Of a stretch of 64,000 bases of DNA, positions 12,018-22,411 are shown piece by piece. Each line of letters begins with the position of its first letter. Within the stretch, counting starts at the first letter, position 1. This stretch comes from Zarea fungicola (lineage: Eukaryota; Ascomycota; Sordariomycetes; Hypocreales; Cordycipitaceae). A model generated the notes under the pieces. It was not told where the DNA came from. It did no database searches and saw only the letters and a program-made list of their open reading frames with translations. The position numbers were made by a program, and so were the translations under genes. The stretch covers positions 186,001 through 250,000 of the forward strand of contig FWCC01000298.1 of NCBI GenBank assembly GCA_900169235.1, given 5' to 3'.

Positions 12018-14003
12018 ATGCCTTCCGCCTCCAAGGAGAAGAGACTGGCCAAGAAGGCCGCCGAGGGCAAGGTCGACAAGAAGTCCGGCACTCGTACTCC
12101 TCGCGGTAGCAAGAAGGATGAGGTTGAACTCGATGCCAATGGCAACCCCGTTCAGAGCGAAGGCCCCGCCACCACCGACTTGGAGGAGGTCAAGCGCCTG
12201 ACAGAACAAATGGACAAGCACGGCATCTCCGATCGCGTTACCACTGGTGTCCTCTCCTCCACCCAGGCAAGCAAGGACGTCAAGATCACATCCACCAGCT
12301 TGGTCTTCCACGGTCGCGTCCTCATCACCGACTCTACCCTCGAACTCTCCTATGGACGCCGCTACGGTCTTCTGGGTGAGAACGGCTGCGGTAAATCGAC
12401 CCTCCTCCGATCCATCGCTGCCCGCGAGTTCCCCATCCCCAACCATCTTGATATCTACCTGCTCAACGAAGGTGCCCCCCCAAGCGAGTTTGGTGCCCTT
12501 GAGTGGGTCGTAAAGGAGGCCGAGGCTGAAATGGATCGTCTTGACAAGATGGCCGAGAAGTTGCTCGAGGACGAAGGACCTGAGAGTCTCGTCCTGATCG
12601 ACCTTTATGATGTAAGCACAGCCCTGATATTCAACACGACCTGCCCCTTCCATACCCAGTTTGCTAATCTAAACAGCACATGGACCGCATGGATCCCTCT
12701 ACATTTGCTACCCGTGCCTCCCTCATTCTTACCGGTCTTGGTTTCAACAAGAAGACCATTCACAAGAAGACCAAGGATATGTCTGGTGGCTGGAGAATGC
12801 GTGTCGCACTTGCCAAGGCCCTCTTTGTCAAGCCCTCTGTCCTCCTTCTCGACGATCCCACTGCCCATTTGGATCTCGAGGCTTGCGTGTGGCTGGAAGA
12901 GTACCTCAAGAAGTGGGATCGCACCCTTGTCCTGGTTTCTCACTCTATGGATTTCCTCAATGGTGTCTGCAGCAACATGATTGACATGCGTGAGACCAAG
13001 CTACAGTACTATGGTGGTAACTACGACTCGTACGCCAAGACTCGTGCCGAAAACGAGACGAACCAAATGAAGGCCTACCACAAGCAGCAGGAAGAAATCG
13101 TTCACATCAAGAAGTTCATTGCCAGTGCCGGTACCTATGCCAACTTGGTGCGTCAGGCCAAGTCTCGCCAGAAGATTCTCGACAAGATGGAGGCCGATGG
13201 CTTCATCCAGCCCGTCCATGCCGACCGTGTCTTTACCTTTCGCTTCGCCGATGTCGACAAGCTGCCCCCGCCCGTCCTGTCCTTTGACGATGTTACCTTT
13301 TCCTACTCTGGCGAGACTGCCGACGACCTGTACCGCAACCTCGACCTCGGTTTCGACATGGACTCGCGTACTGCCCTTGTCGGCCCCAACGGTGTTGGCA
13401 AGTCGACTCTGCTTCGCCTCATGACCGGCAAGCTCTCCCCAACCGGCGGTTCCGTCACCCGTCACACACACTTGAAGCTTGGTCTGTACTCGCAGCACAG
13501 TGCTGAGCAGCTTGATCTGACCAAGTCTGCTCTGGACTTTGTCCGCGACAAGTACAGCGAGAAATCCCAGGACTACCAGTTCTGGCGCCAGCAGCTCGGT
13601 CGCTACGGTCTCACTGGCGAGTCTCAGACTGCCCTCATGGGTACCCTGTCCGAGGGCCAGCGTAGCCGTGTTGTCTTTGCTCTGCTTGCCATTGAGTCTC
13701 CCAACATGCTGTTGCTCGACGAGCCTACCAACGGTCTCGATATTCCCACTATTGACAGTCTGGCTGACGCCATCAATGCCTTTAGCGGAGGTGTTGTCGT
13801 CGTCTCTCACGATTTCAGGTATTTTTTCTCTCTCTATCTTTATAATGGTGAATATATTGACTGACATGCTCTGTAGACTCTTGGACAAGATTGCCAAGCA
13901 GATTCTGGTGTGCGAGAACAGAACGATCCAGAACTGGGACGGCAGCATTGGCGCCTACAAGGATTATCTCCGCAAGAAGATGATTTCTGCCGGTGCCGTC
14001 TAA
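12018..14003 (+). CDS. ARB1: ABCF ATPase ARB1, ribosome biogenesis factor
   Basis: Soluble twin-ATPase of the ABCF family, needed in yeast for 40S and 60S subunit maturation; 620 aa. Exons are 12018-12611, 12677-13818 and 13877-14003, all in phase. The lysine-rich N-terminus ([14 protein letters not shown]) precedes two ATPase cassettes. The first has Walker [10 protein letters not shown] near residue 121, signature [14 protein letters not shown] near 233, and Walker [12 protein letters not shown] near 253. The second has GPNGVGKST near 434, [14 protein letters not shown] near 522 and [11 protein letters not shown] near 545. There are no membrane segments, which excludes an exporter. The [20 protein letters not shown] block and the short linker identify the Arb1/ABCF2 branch rather than Gcn20 or eEF3. 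The Asp for Glu change in the first Walker B is, as far as I recall, also seen in ARB1 orthologues. Confidence 0.96.
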
Positions 14004-14671
14004 AGGATGAATGAAGGATTACGTAAAAAAGTTTTTCATTTAATGGTTTTTTTCTCCCTTTCTCCTATTACGACTGGACACAAGAAAAAACGAAACTATA
14101 TAAAAGGTTTTTTATGACATGCATGAATTGGGGGCTTGGTTGCATATAGAAATTACCGCATGAGAATAAATTGGTAGAGAAGACACAGGGAAACAGGAAC
14201 AAACAGGTGGGCGGCCAAGGGGGAGGAAAGAACAAAACAGCGGCTCGTCTACGAAGCCAAAAAGGTGACCATTTCTTGATGACATGAAGAAAGGACCTTG
14301 TGGCATGAGCGTTTTGATACCCTCAAAGAGGCGGGAAAGGGCCTTGCATGCATGACATTTGACACGGGCCTTTTATTTTATTTTTACGGGATAGACTTGA
14401 CCTTTTCCTATTTTATATTAAAGAATTTCCTTTTGTTTATTCAAGACCGCGGACGGCGCATGTTTCACATGTAGAGAATCTGGTCGTGATACTGGGAAAT
14501 GCCCTCGGCGTGAGTCAGGAACGGCTTATTATAGGATCGGGCTAGTGATGCTGTGGAGCATTGTAGACTCTCACCTCGAAACGCATAAAGACACCAAGCA
14601 GCGCCACGACAAATCAAGAAGACTGCGACAGAGATTCAAAAGAAAAGAAAAGACGATACTTGGTTTTAAAT
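14004..14671. other. ARB1 3' flank and GNAT gene promoter
   Basis: A 668-bp gap between two genes on the plus strand. T-rich and TATA-like sequences at about 14030-14110 fit the ARB1 3' end. No further gene was seen. Confidence 0.5.
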
Positions 14672-15576
14672 ATGCTAGAAATGTCTGGAGCTGCGGCAAA
14701 CATCACCATCCGCCGCGCGACGCTCGCGGACGCCTCAAGCATAACGCAGGCGCACTACGAAGCCCTAGAGGCATACCACGACTTTTACGGTGCATTTTTC
14801 AAGACACACCCGGGCGAGTTTATGCCGGGTCTAACGGAAAAAGCGCTCAAGAAGACGCCTGAGAAGGGAGCAGGAGGCAACGTCTTTTTAGTAGCCGAAG
14901 AGGTGAAAGAGGTGGACGGTGTTTGCAAGCGAGATGTGGTTGGCTTTGTGAGGCACGAGGTGAAGAACGGCAAGGAGAAGGCGGAGGATAGTAAAGAGGA
15001 CCAGGAAGAAGAAGGCAAGGCCGAAAAAGAAGAGTCGCCGTATGCGTGTAAAGAGATTCTGCAATCGGTGTGGAAGGAGTTTTGCGATGTGCAGGCTGCG
15101 AGGGATGCCATGGTGGAAAAGTGTGCAAATGGAAAAGAACACATATGTAAGGAGTCCCACGGTCTTCTCCATGTAGAAAAAGGAGAGAGACGAAAAACGG
15201 CTAAATATGACATGCAACAGGGATCCAGCACCTTATGATCCGACCCTCGCACCAACGTCGCGGCATCGGCAAGGCGCTCCTCAGCCAGGTCCTACAGAGA
15301 GCCGACAAGGGAAATCTTGACGCCATTATTGTCTCCTCAGCCGAGTCATTTGGCCTGTATACAAAGATGGGATTTACGTCGCTGGGGCGGTATATAATTG
15401 ACAATGGGCATTGGGCGCGCGAGGTGGAGAGGGTACGTCCCGGACCGGAGAGCGATGCGCTGGTGGAGAGATATGATGGCGTGTTTGAGGTTGAGGATGT
15501 CATGATTCGACCTGCTGGCAAGAGGAAGGCGGAAACGACACAACAAGTGCACATTGCTCTCTCTATATATATATAA
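14672..15576 (+). CDS. GNAT-family N-acetyltransferase with acidic Lys/Glu-rich insert
   Basis: Acetyl-CoA-dependent N-acetyltransferase, substrate unknown; 276 aa. Exon 1 is 14672-15146 and exon 2 is 15221-15576, across a 74-nt intron (GTAAGG to ACAG). The splice joins EHIW to IQHLMIRPSHQRRGIGKAL, restoring the acetyl-CoA-binding motif A (QRRGIG near residue 170), followed by GLYTKMGF as in motif B. The N-terminus (ITIRRATLADASSITQAHYE) is a normal GNAT first strand and helix. Residues about 97-122 form a charged insert rich in Lys and Glu between strands, probably a loop. An in-frame ATG three codons downstream (14681) is equally possible. The gene converges on the aspartic-protease-like gene 123 bp away. 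Confidence 0.85.
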
Positions 15577-15699
15577 CAATATCAAGCTTGGCCGAGTGTT
15601 CTAGTGTGCCAAGGTTTGCCATGGGCAAAAGTCAGTCAGACGCCGTGCAAGCTTAGTTGCGAGCTGAGTGCCATTTTTTTTTTTTTTTTTAATTTTCAG

Positions 15700-16957
15700 C
15701 TACGGCGCTGGAACAATGTCCCGCTTGGTTGTGTACTTTACATTGCTCATTGTAATCGTCTTCTTGTTGAAATCAAAAAAGGTATACGCGCTGCGGAGGA
15801 AGGGATCGCCAAAGGCGCATCCCTCACCATCGCCGCCGCAATTTCGGATGGACATGGCACAGGAATGGGGCCCATATTGCGTGACGAGGCGCTCAATGGG
15901 GATTTGGATTTTTAATTCATCATTGGCGAAACCCACTTCAAGAGTGGTACCATCAGCGGGTGGGTTGCGAAAGGAACAGTCGACATCGGTGTTGTCGCCG
16001 TCGGGCGCAATGTTGAAGTAGTCGGCGACAAACTCCCATACAGGCGCAGGTAACGACCAGTCTGGGTTTCCAGTGTCGAGAACGCCGTAGCTGAGCTTGG
16101 AAATGCTGAAATGCTGAGTTGTCGTCTTGTCGCTTCCGTAGCCGCTGGCTCGTCGAACTATGGATACGGAGCTAAAGTTGGCGGTATTGGGAGCCTGGCG
16201 TGTGGCTGGGCTCGATACCGGGATAGCGTCAAATGTAACGGACTTACCGAGCTGTTTTGCCCGATCATAGGCTCCAAACAGCAGCTCTCCGTGCGCGTCT
16301 TGTTCTTCAGGGCCGAGATAGACGCCGAGCGTGTGGCCATTGACGTAGCCGGCCTCGATGAGAATCTGTTGAAATGTTACGGCAGGCGCTGCGCAGCTGT
16401 CGTTGACGTAACAAACAGGAGCAAGGCCCATCAGGCCTGGAATTACAGCCGGGGGCGCAAAAGAGGCCGCGTAGTTGGTAATCATACCAAACATGATCCC
16501 GTCAAAAGTGTCTTTCCCAATGCGGACCGTATCGTTGACATAGGCACCAAAACCATGATTGATGAGCTCATTGTTAAAGTCATCACTGTCCCATTTCGTG
16601 GTGGATGACGTCGCATTATCATAACTGCCATATTGAGCACATGGCTTTGTGGGGAGGGTGCACCAGTTTGAGGTGGTGCCAGCGAGGCCCAGGAAAGGAC
16701 TGCCACTATCGACGTTGACTCGCATCTTTTGAGGCGGAGTTCCTACTTGGACTTCAGTCGCCAGTAAAAAGTTAGTAATCATTTCTATCCGATTTTTTCT
16801 TCAAAAAAAAAAAAGACTTACGCTCCACCCCATAGGCAGATTGATTGACGACGCGTATGACATCGAGGCTCAAGACACCAGGAGGTGTTGTGAGACCATT
16901 GGCGAAGGCGGCGAGCGTGGCGGCGGAAATCCCCACCAGAATCTGCTTTGTCGCCAT
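15700..16957 (-). CDS. secreted aspartic-protease-like protein (pepsin fold)
   Basis: Predicted secreted protein of the A1 aspartic-protease fold, 395 aa. Exon 1 (16957-16822) encodes a hydrophobic signal peptide (MATKQILVGISAATLAAFAN) and a short pro-region. A 70-nt intron (16821-16752) has a perfect TACTAAC branch site. Exon 2 (16751-15700) opens with ELQVGTPPQKMRVNVDSGS, giving the first active-site motif as Asp60-Ser-Gly-Ser. The second motif reads LDTGNP near residue 270, where DTGT or DTGS is usual. Cysteine pairs and a late GDPFLRSAYTFFDF block match the pepsin C-lobe. Both aspartates are present, so activity is possible, but both motifs differ from canonical DTGS/DTGT. An upstream in-frame ATG at 17011 would add 18 residues. 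No GPI signal is seen. Confidence 0.84.
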
Positions 16958-18686
16958 GCTATCAATCAATACAGATGCAGTGCCTGAGTTCAAAAAAGGA
17001 AAGAAAATCACGATTCACGCATCACCAAAATCAGAAAAAAGAGTCCAGAGAATGGGAAGTCGCGTGAGTTTATATCATTTTAGTTTCCTGGTCCGAGACA
17101 GGGCCGGCAGATTGTGAGCGTCATGGTTCGTATCCGGGGACTGGTGAGTACATAGATCTGTCCGGATTTCCGCCAATCCGCATGTGGTATGGGCAATAAA
17201 TTGGTAACCCGGAAGACACGGAACACTACTGCACCAGTACCAGTAACTACTAGCAGTAATAGTTCGTGGAAGCTGTTCACCCCCTTTTGAGAATACGAGC
17301 CGCTAGGTTAGTCGATAATAAGCAGTGTGGCAGGTGAGCAGCAGAAAAAACACGTCGTTCCGATTTTGGGGATTGTCTGACGAACTAATCCGTTTTGGGT
17401 AGTGATCTTCACGCAGCAGAGGATTATACAAGATGCACTATAAGTGACACTATTTAATTATAGAATAACTATATCTCTAAAAAGTAGACTATAAATTTAA
17501 CTTTATTGATTATTTAAATGTAAACTTTTATTACATTTATTAACATTTTAATAGTTTATTCTTATACTATTATAGGAGTGAAACTTACATTTTAAGAGTC
17601 AAGCTGTTAGCAAATAATGTATCTATTACACTGGCTTTTTAATTAGCTAATAATGGGGTGACTAGCTTAAAGAGGTTAGGAGTTAGATGATTCCCAAAAC
17701 CGGTTTTACATATTTTATGGCTCGCACTGCAAGATTGAGTAAACCCAATTTACCGAACATGACGATGGGGCAAGTTAGGATAGTCACAGGGGCTCTGTGT
17801 TTGAAATTTGGGGGCCGCGGCAAGTATTGGTTCATTCGGCCAGTGTCATCGAAGTGGAAGTGCGTCTGATGCTGACATGCCATCGCCCCCCTTTGCCATT
17901 TGCTGAAAAGGGATGCGAGAACCTGTCACATTGAGGCGCGGTCGACAGACAGAAGGCAAAATGACACGAGCTTTGATATGCGGACATCGGCTCGCCGACT
18001 GAGTTTCTAACGTCAAATTTTTATTCTTCAGCGTCAAAAGAAATATTTTGGCCGGCCATGGTCGAAGTGTCGAGTTGAACTTTTATTTTCCTCCAACCCA
18101 GGAGGCCAGATTTGAAGCAACCTGTACAAGGGTGAAAAATGACGCTATTTTCAGTATAAAATAGCTAGCTGGACTTTATCTATACCCCCTCTACTTATTT
18201 TGATGCTCTGATAAAAGAAGAATTCGCTAATTAGAGGCTGCTATTCCCCTGCAGGTCATTCTGTGGCTATGTGAAACCTTTTGCAGTACATTGCTTTCCA
18301 ATTGGTGTGGCAGTTTTGGTCAGACCTCACATGTTCTTTTTTGTGAATCCACAATTACTGACAAAATCGAGAAACGAACCACGTTGCCGTGCAGAAATAA
18401 TACGGCTCGGCTCGGAGTATCTCTCTGTGTCGACCAGCAAAACGTTTCACTGGTGGAGAGCCGCCATATCCAAATTGGGAAACAGGCTCAAGATTGTTCA
18501 CAAGATGCCAATAGGATCCATGGAAATGGGGAAATCCAGCCGTCAATGGAGCAAGAGAATAATAGTATAAAGGGCATTTTTGCATTTTCAAATCTTGAAG
18601 AAACCCCGTTTTGATCCTAGCAAATATCTTGCTTGATTTGTTTTCCGTAACTAGTAAAGCCAGAATCACACCAATTAGACCAAACA
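16958..18686. other. divergent intergenic region with an AT-rich core
   Basis: A 1.7-kb region between the start of the aspartic-protease-like gene (minus) and the start of the VOC relic (plus). It carries an AT-rich tract, listed separately, and no supported gene. Confidence 0.5.
17441..17690. repeat. AT-rich, RIP-like tract (possible transposon remnant)
   Basis: About 250 bp that is conspicuously A/T-rich and TpA-rich compared with flanking DNA, with strings such as ctataaatttaact and attatttaaatg. This composition is typical of old repeats mutated by repeat-induced point mutation (C to T at CpA). No open frame or terminal repeat was recognised, so the source element is unknown. Confidence 0.4.
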
Positions 18687-19239
18687 ATGTCTTTAGCTCC
18701 TTCCCACGGCACTCCAGTTGGTCTGGAGATCCCTGTAAAGGATACTGTCAGAGGTGAGTTCAGCTCTTGGCTTCGCCCTGTGTCTATACTTTGATCTGTG
18801 CTGTTGTTTATTACCTCCTGTTGTTGTCTCTGTCCAGCTGCCGCCTTCTATCCCGTGGTGCTCGGCTGGCAGTCAGCGGCCTCACACTTTGAAGTCCCCG
18901 CTGAAATAATTTTAACCTTTCGCGTTTCTGGTGGGATTCTGCCTATTGGAGGAGCTTTCCGCCGCGTTGAAGAGGCTGAGATGGCCACTGTTAAGGTTAC
19001 CTCCAATCTGTACTTCTATGTTGATGACATCGCAGCCGCTATCGAGGTAAGGTTCTAGTGCCGCCCATTACCTGCAATAAAGCTCTTAATATACTAAAGT
19101 ATTGGATAAACTATAGTCTATTGTTAAAAGTGGTGGAAAGAAGGTAACTGACATTATTCCTGAAGGCGATAAGGGCTTCTTTTAGTTCTTCAGTGACAGC
19201 GAGGGCAATGGCCATGCTATTTACACCTATAAGAAATAA
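18687..19239 (+). pseudogene. VOC (glyoxalase/bleomycin-resistance) family gene broken by an in-frame TAG
   Basis: Exons 18687-18753, 18838-19046 and 19117-19239 join in phase to a small single-domain VOC protein: PVGLEIPVKDTV start, AAFYPVVLGWQ, SNLYFYVDDIAAAIE, then IVKSGGKKVTDIIPEGDKGFF. A TAG at 19183-19185 then interrupts the frame, and FFSDSEGNGHAIYTYKK resumes immediately and runs to TAA. The continued homology after the stop shows a point nonsense change rather than a true end. CAG or TGG to TAG is a single C-to-T or G-to-A transition, as RIP produces. A 42-nt GT-AG excision across the stop is conceivable, but it is very short and would remove conserved residues. VOC enzymes bind a metal and act on small molecules; the substrate here is unknown. 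Confidence 0.72.
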
Positions 19240-20202
19240 GTCAACCTATCTGGCATTTAAAAGAGCACTTAAAGAGGCAAACTTGAATTTTCATATAGAA
19301 AATAGTTTATAGTATCCAAATCGGAAGACTCTTTAACTACGTTTTTGTCGCCTGTCAAAAGCACGCCATGTCAACCGTAGACAAAGATATTCCGAAGTTC
19401 CATCGCGCCATGAATAAGCTGTGTATTATACTGTTTCTAATGTACTGTATATAAGTAATATACTAGTACTTGGCAAGAAAAGAGATACAGTGTACGCTGC
19501 ATCCCAAACCAATACCGTTCGCGAATACAGGGGCAGCTTGCCTACGGATAGTCACTTATTGAGGCTTCCAACTGTATTCTCAGTCCTAGACTCATCTAAT
19601 AATTCGTTAGGGTCTTGGCATTTGGCCGTTGATTTGGGAGCCTCTATCAGAACTGTACGGACGATTGCTCACTCGCTAGACAGGGTGTTCGCCTTTGCAC
19701 TCTTCCGGATCGGGTAAGCGACCGCCAAGAATCTCGACACTATTCTTATTTGTGGCTTCTTGATTGGCTTTTAGATTTGATGTATGCAAGCTAACCTAAT
19801 TTTGTCCCCTATTCTAGACAATGCGGACAGTGAAGCCTGTAGGCGAGCAGTTTGAGCCTAATATGGAAGAACACGTGGAAGAAAGGCAAACAACTGCTCA
19901 CGGCCTGAATAATTGAATTCGTTCGTGGCATGTGGAAAAGTTGAAACGGGCACTCTTGTATTAGATGCGCCTCTGTAGCTAGCCATCATCTCCATGGCCG
20001 TCGATGTATAGCTTAATCCTAGTAAGTTAATGTATGACTAGGAAGTGTTGTTAATGTTTCTTAATTCTTGGAAAATGCCACATAATTCCTAAAGCTTTGC
20101 CTTAAACTCCTTATGTATAGAATATATAGAAATTCAACACTTATAAATAGAGGGATTGGCATTAATGGGTGTGTCTACTTTTAGTCAGTAAAGCGTGCAT
20201 GT
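19240..20202. other. intergenic, AT-rich, no gene seen
   Basis: About 960 bp with AT-rich ends (about 19290-19340 and 20030-20160). A 98-codon frame at 19421-19717 ends in a GTAAGC sequence, but neither downstream acceptor keeps the frame open, so it is not called. Confidence 0.45.
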
Positions 20203-20699
20203 AGGTTGGTGCGCAGCGAGCTTCCTCACCTTAGAAACATGGAAATCAGCTAGAAACTTTGCAAAGGTGAAGATCTTGTCGGCGGCGGCAAGCGCTCGTT
20301 GTTGCGTCTTGGTCTTGGCATCGTTTTGTGACGAACCCTGCGGCCAAGTGTCTTCGCGCAAGGTATTTTGGGAGATATGGAGCTGCTGTTGGAGTTCTTG
20401 CGGCCTGCGTGGGTGGAAAGCTGGCTTTCCCGAAGCTGGCTGTTAAGAGCGGCTGTTGGAACGAAAATTAACATGGTAGACTTGGAGGTTGGTTGGTGAG
20501 AGGGAAGATCATACTAACCGGTTTCGCAAGGCTGCGAGATAGCCCTTCTTGGGGCCGCGAGCCGCATGCTCCCCATCGACAACACATTCAACGTCAAAGT
20601 CGGCGCAAATAGAGCATTGCGGCTCAGCACCGTCGCATTTAGCTTCCGTCGTCGGCATTCTTTGCACGCTGCTCCTCGGCGCTGCCGCGTTGCTCCCAT
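20203..20699 (-). pseudogene. Zn2Cys6 transcription-factor relic with frameshifts
   Basis: From the ATG at 20699 the frame encodes RQRRGAACKECRRRKL, a typical start of a zinc cluster. The remaining ligands, KCDGAEPQCSICADFDVEC, followed by GPKKGYLAALRNR, are in another frame: one base is missing at CTAAATGC (about 20640-20646), exactly between the second and third cysteines. After a probable intron (GTTAGT to ACAG) a stretch like ALNSQLRESQ follows, and then a second frame change before QRALAAADKIFTFAKFLADF. No fungal-specific domain follows. A lone sequencing error could explain one shift but not both shifts plus the truncation. A 14-bp direct repeat (gttggttggtgaga) lies on each side of the zinc-cluster exon. 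Confidence 0.68.
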
Positions 20700-20877
20700 G
20701 GCATTGTCGTTGGATGATTGAGTAGCAGTTGGTTGGTGAGAAAGTAGTTGAGGAGGCAGTCAAGGTCGATTGCCCAGCCGGATATCTCGGCAGTGCAATC
20801 AATGATGAATGGAACGAAATCAACTGAACATACCTAAACATGCCACGGCCATACCACATTCTGTAGCTATGCCACAT

Positions 20878-22411
20878 GTGCCAACTTTAGGTCCATTACC
20901 GCTATACCTTCAAAGCTGGAAGCCCCTCAACCACAGAACTCATCACCAGCAAAAGTACCCAGTGCCACATTACAAACGTTGATTGAAGGTGTCTACGTAC
21001 AGCCATCACATCTACTTCCTAGGCCAACATTACCATCATTCTTATAAACACATTTGTAATAGCCAGTTGGCATTTTCTACATGAACCTGAATATTGTCCT
21101 AGTAGATATGTGCATGACCATGACGGATCGCGGCAACGCTTAGCTAAATTATGATAACGCAGTATCTTGGCAGCCTTCGAAAATGGCTCATGGCCTAGGG
21201 GCCAAAGGCCTCGCATGCATGCAGCCATGGCCCCCAATTGTTTGTTTTTTTCCCTTCCCCGTCAGAGTCATAGCCAGCTCTGAAAACCAGACCAAGGCAT
21301 AAGTTTCAATCTTGAAGATGAAATAATAATAACAATAATAATAACAATAATAATAATTGATCGAAAATTATTTTAATTGAGCGGCATTTATTACTCAATG
21401 GTTCTTTTTTTTGGTGTCGGACACCATCACCATCATCAATGCCAGAAACAAATGTCTCCGCCGCCCGCTTCTTCGCAGGCACCAACTTGGCTCTCGCTAA
21501 TTGACTCGCAAGAACAATCAAGCCCAGTTTGTTGGCCTCGTAGACCTTTCATTTCATTTAATTCTTTTCTTGCCCGGACCATTTCCATCGTAATTCACTT
21601 GCCCTGGTTTAACCCCCCCCCGGGTCCCCGTTTGCCAAGACACCCACCACCCCAGTTAGCCAGCTTCTCCCCAGCAGGCAAGCCGTTTTCCTTCACTTGG
21701 CCGAGACGAGGCGTCAGCGAGGCGTCAGCAAAGGCGAGGCGAGCGGCGAGCGACGAGCGATACCATAACTAATCGTCTAAAGAAAGGGAAAAAAAGTCAC
21801 GTTTGGTTGTCGCGACTTGTTTCCTCCTCCACACTTGCATCGTCCTCCCACACCTTTCGTCTCTCCTTTGTCTTTCATTCTCCTCTTTCTTATTCCTTCG
21901 GTTCATTCTCTCTTTTCCCTCCTTCCACACGCCAACCCTCCTCATCTAGTCCCGTCTGTCTGCCGCCATCCGCAAGCCCTGGTCCGCGAGCATCACCAAC
22001 ATTTGCGCGCGCACCGCGCCATTCCCACGCTACGCCCATCGGCCCCCATCCCCCAGCAGCCAAAAACTCTTTTTCTAAGCCTCCCCCCTCCCCAATTCTC
22101 GTGTCCTATGTGCTTGTTTGCAAAGGAGGCTTCATAAAAAAAAAAGAAAGAAGGAAAGGAAACTGCTTTTTTTTGTGTGTATGTTTCTGCATGGAACTCG
22201 CATAGATTACAGCATATTGATTCCCTTGCCTGCTCTACTGCTTTACTTCACCCCATTTCGCTACTCTTCTCAGTCGGCGACACCATCTCGGGGTTAAGAC
22301 AGGGCGCTGGTCAATTCCCTCACAGGCCCTTGTAGGAGTTTCCTCGGTAGCACCGGCCACGCTCATCAAATTGAGCAGCTCGAGCAGTCTTTCTATTATT
22401 TCTCTTCAAAA
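20878..22411. promoter_or_regulatory. INO80 upstream region with long pyrimidine-rich leader
   Basis: About 1.5 kb with no supported gene. The right half (about 21780-22330) is strongly C/T-rich on the plus strand, as in leaders of fungal housekeeping genes. Open frames there are low-complexity Pro/Ser/Phe translations of that tract. An AAT/AAC microsatellite lies at 21321-21358. Confidence 0.5.
21321..21358. repeat. AAT/AAC trinucleotide microsatellite
   Basis: About twelve units of aat interspersed with aac, in non-coding DNA upstream of INO80. Confidence 0.9.

Noticed and set aside
13001..13948. 315-codon frame on the minus strand
   Set aside because: Antisense to ARB1's second cassette; no domain, and the sense strand is a clear ABCF protein.
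19421..19913. Possible spliced gene resembling the end of a GrpE-type protein (VKPVGEQFEPN)
   Set aside because: Neither acceptor after the GTAAGC donor keeps the frame, and the similarity is limited to a few residues.
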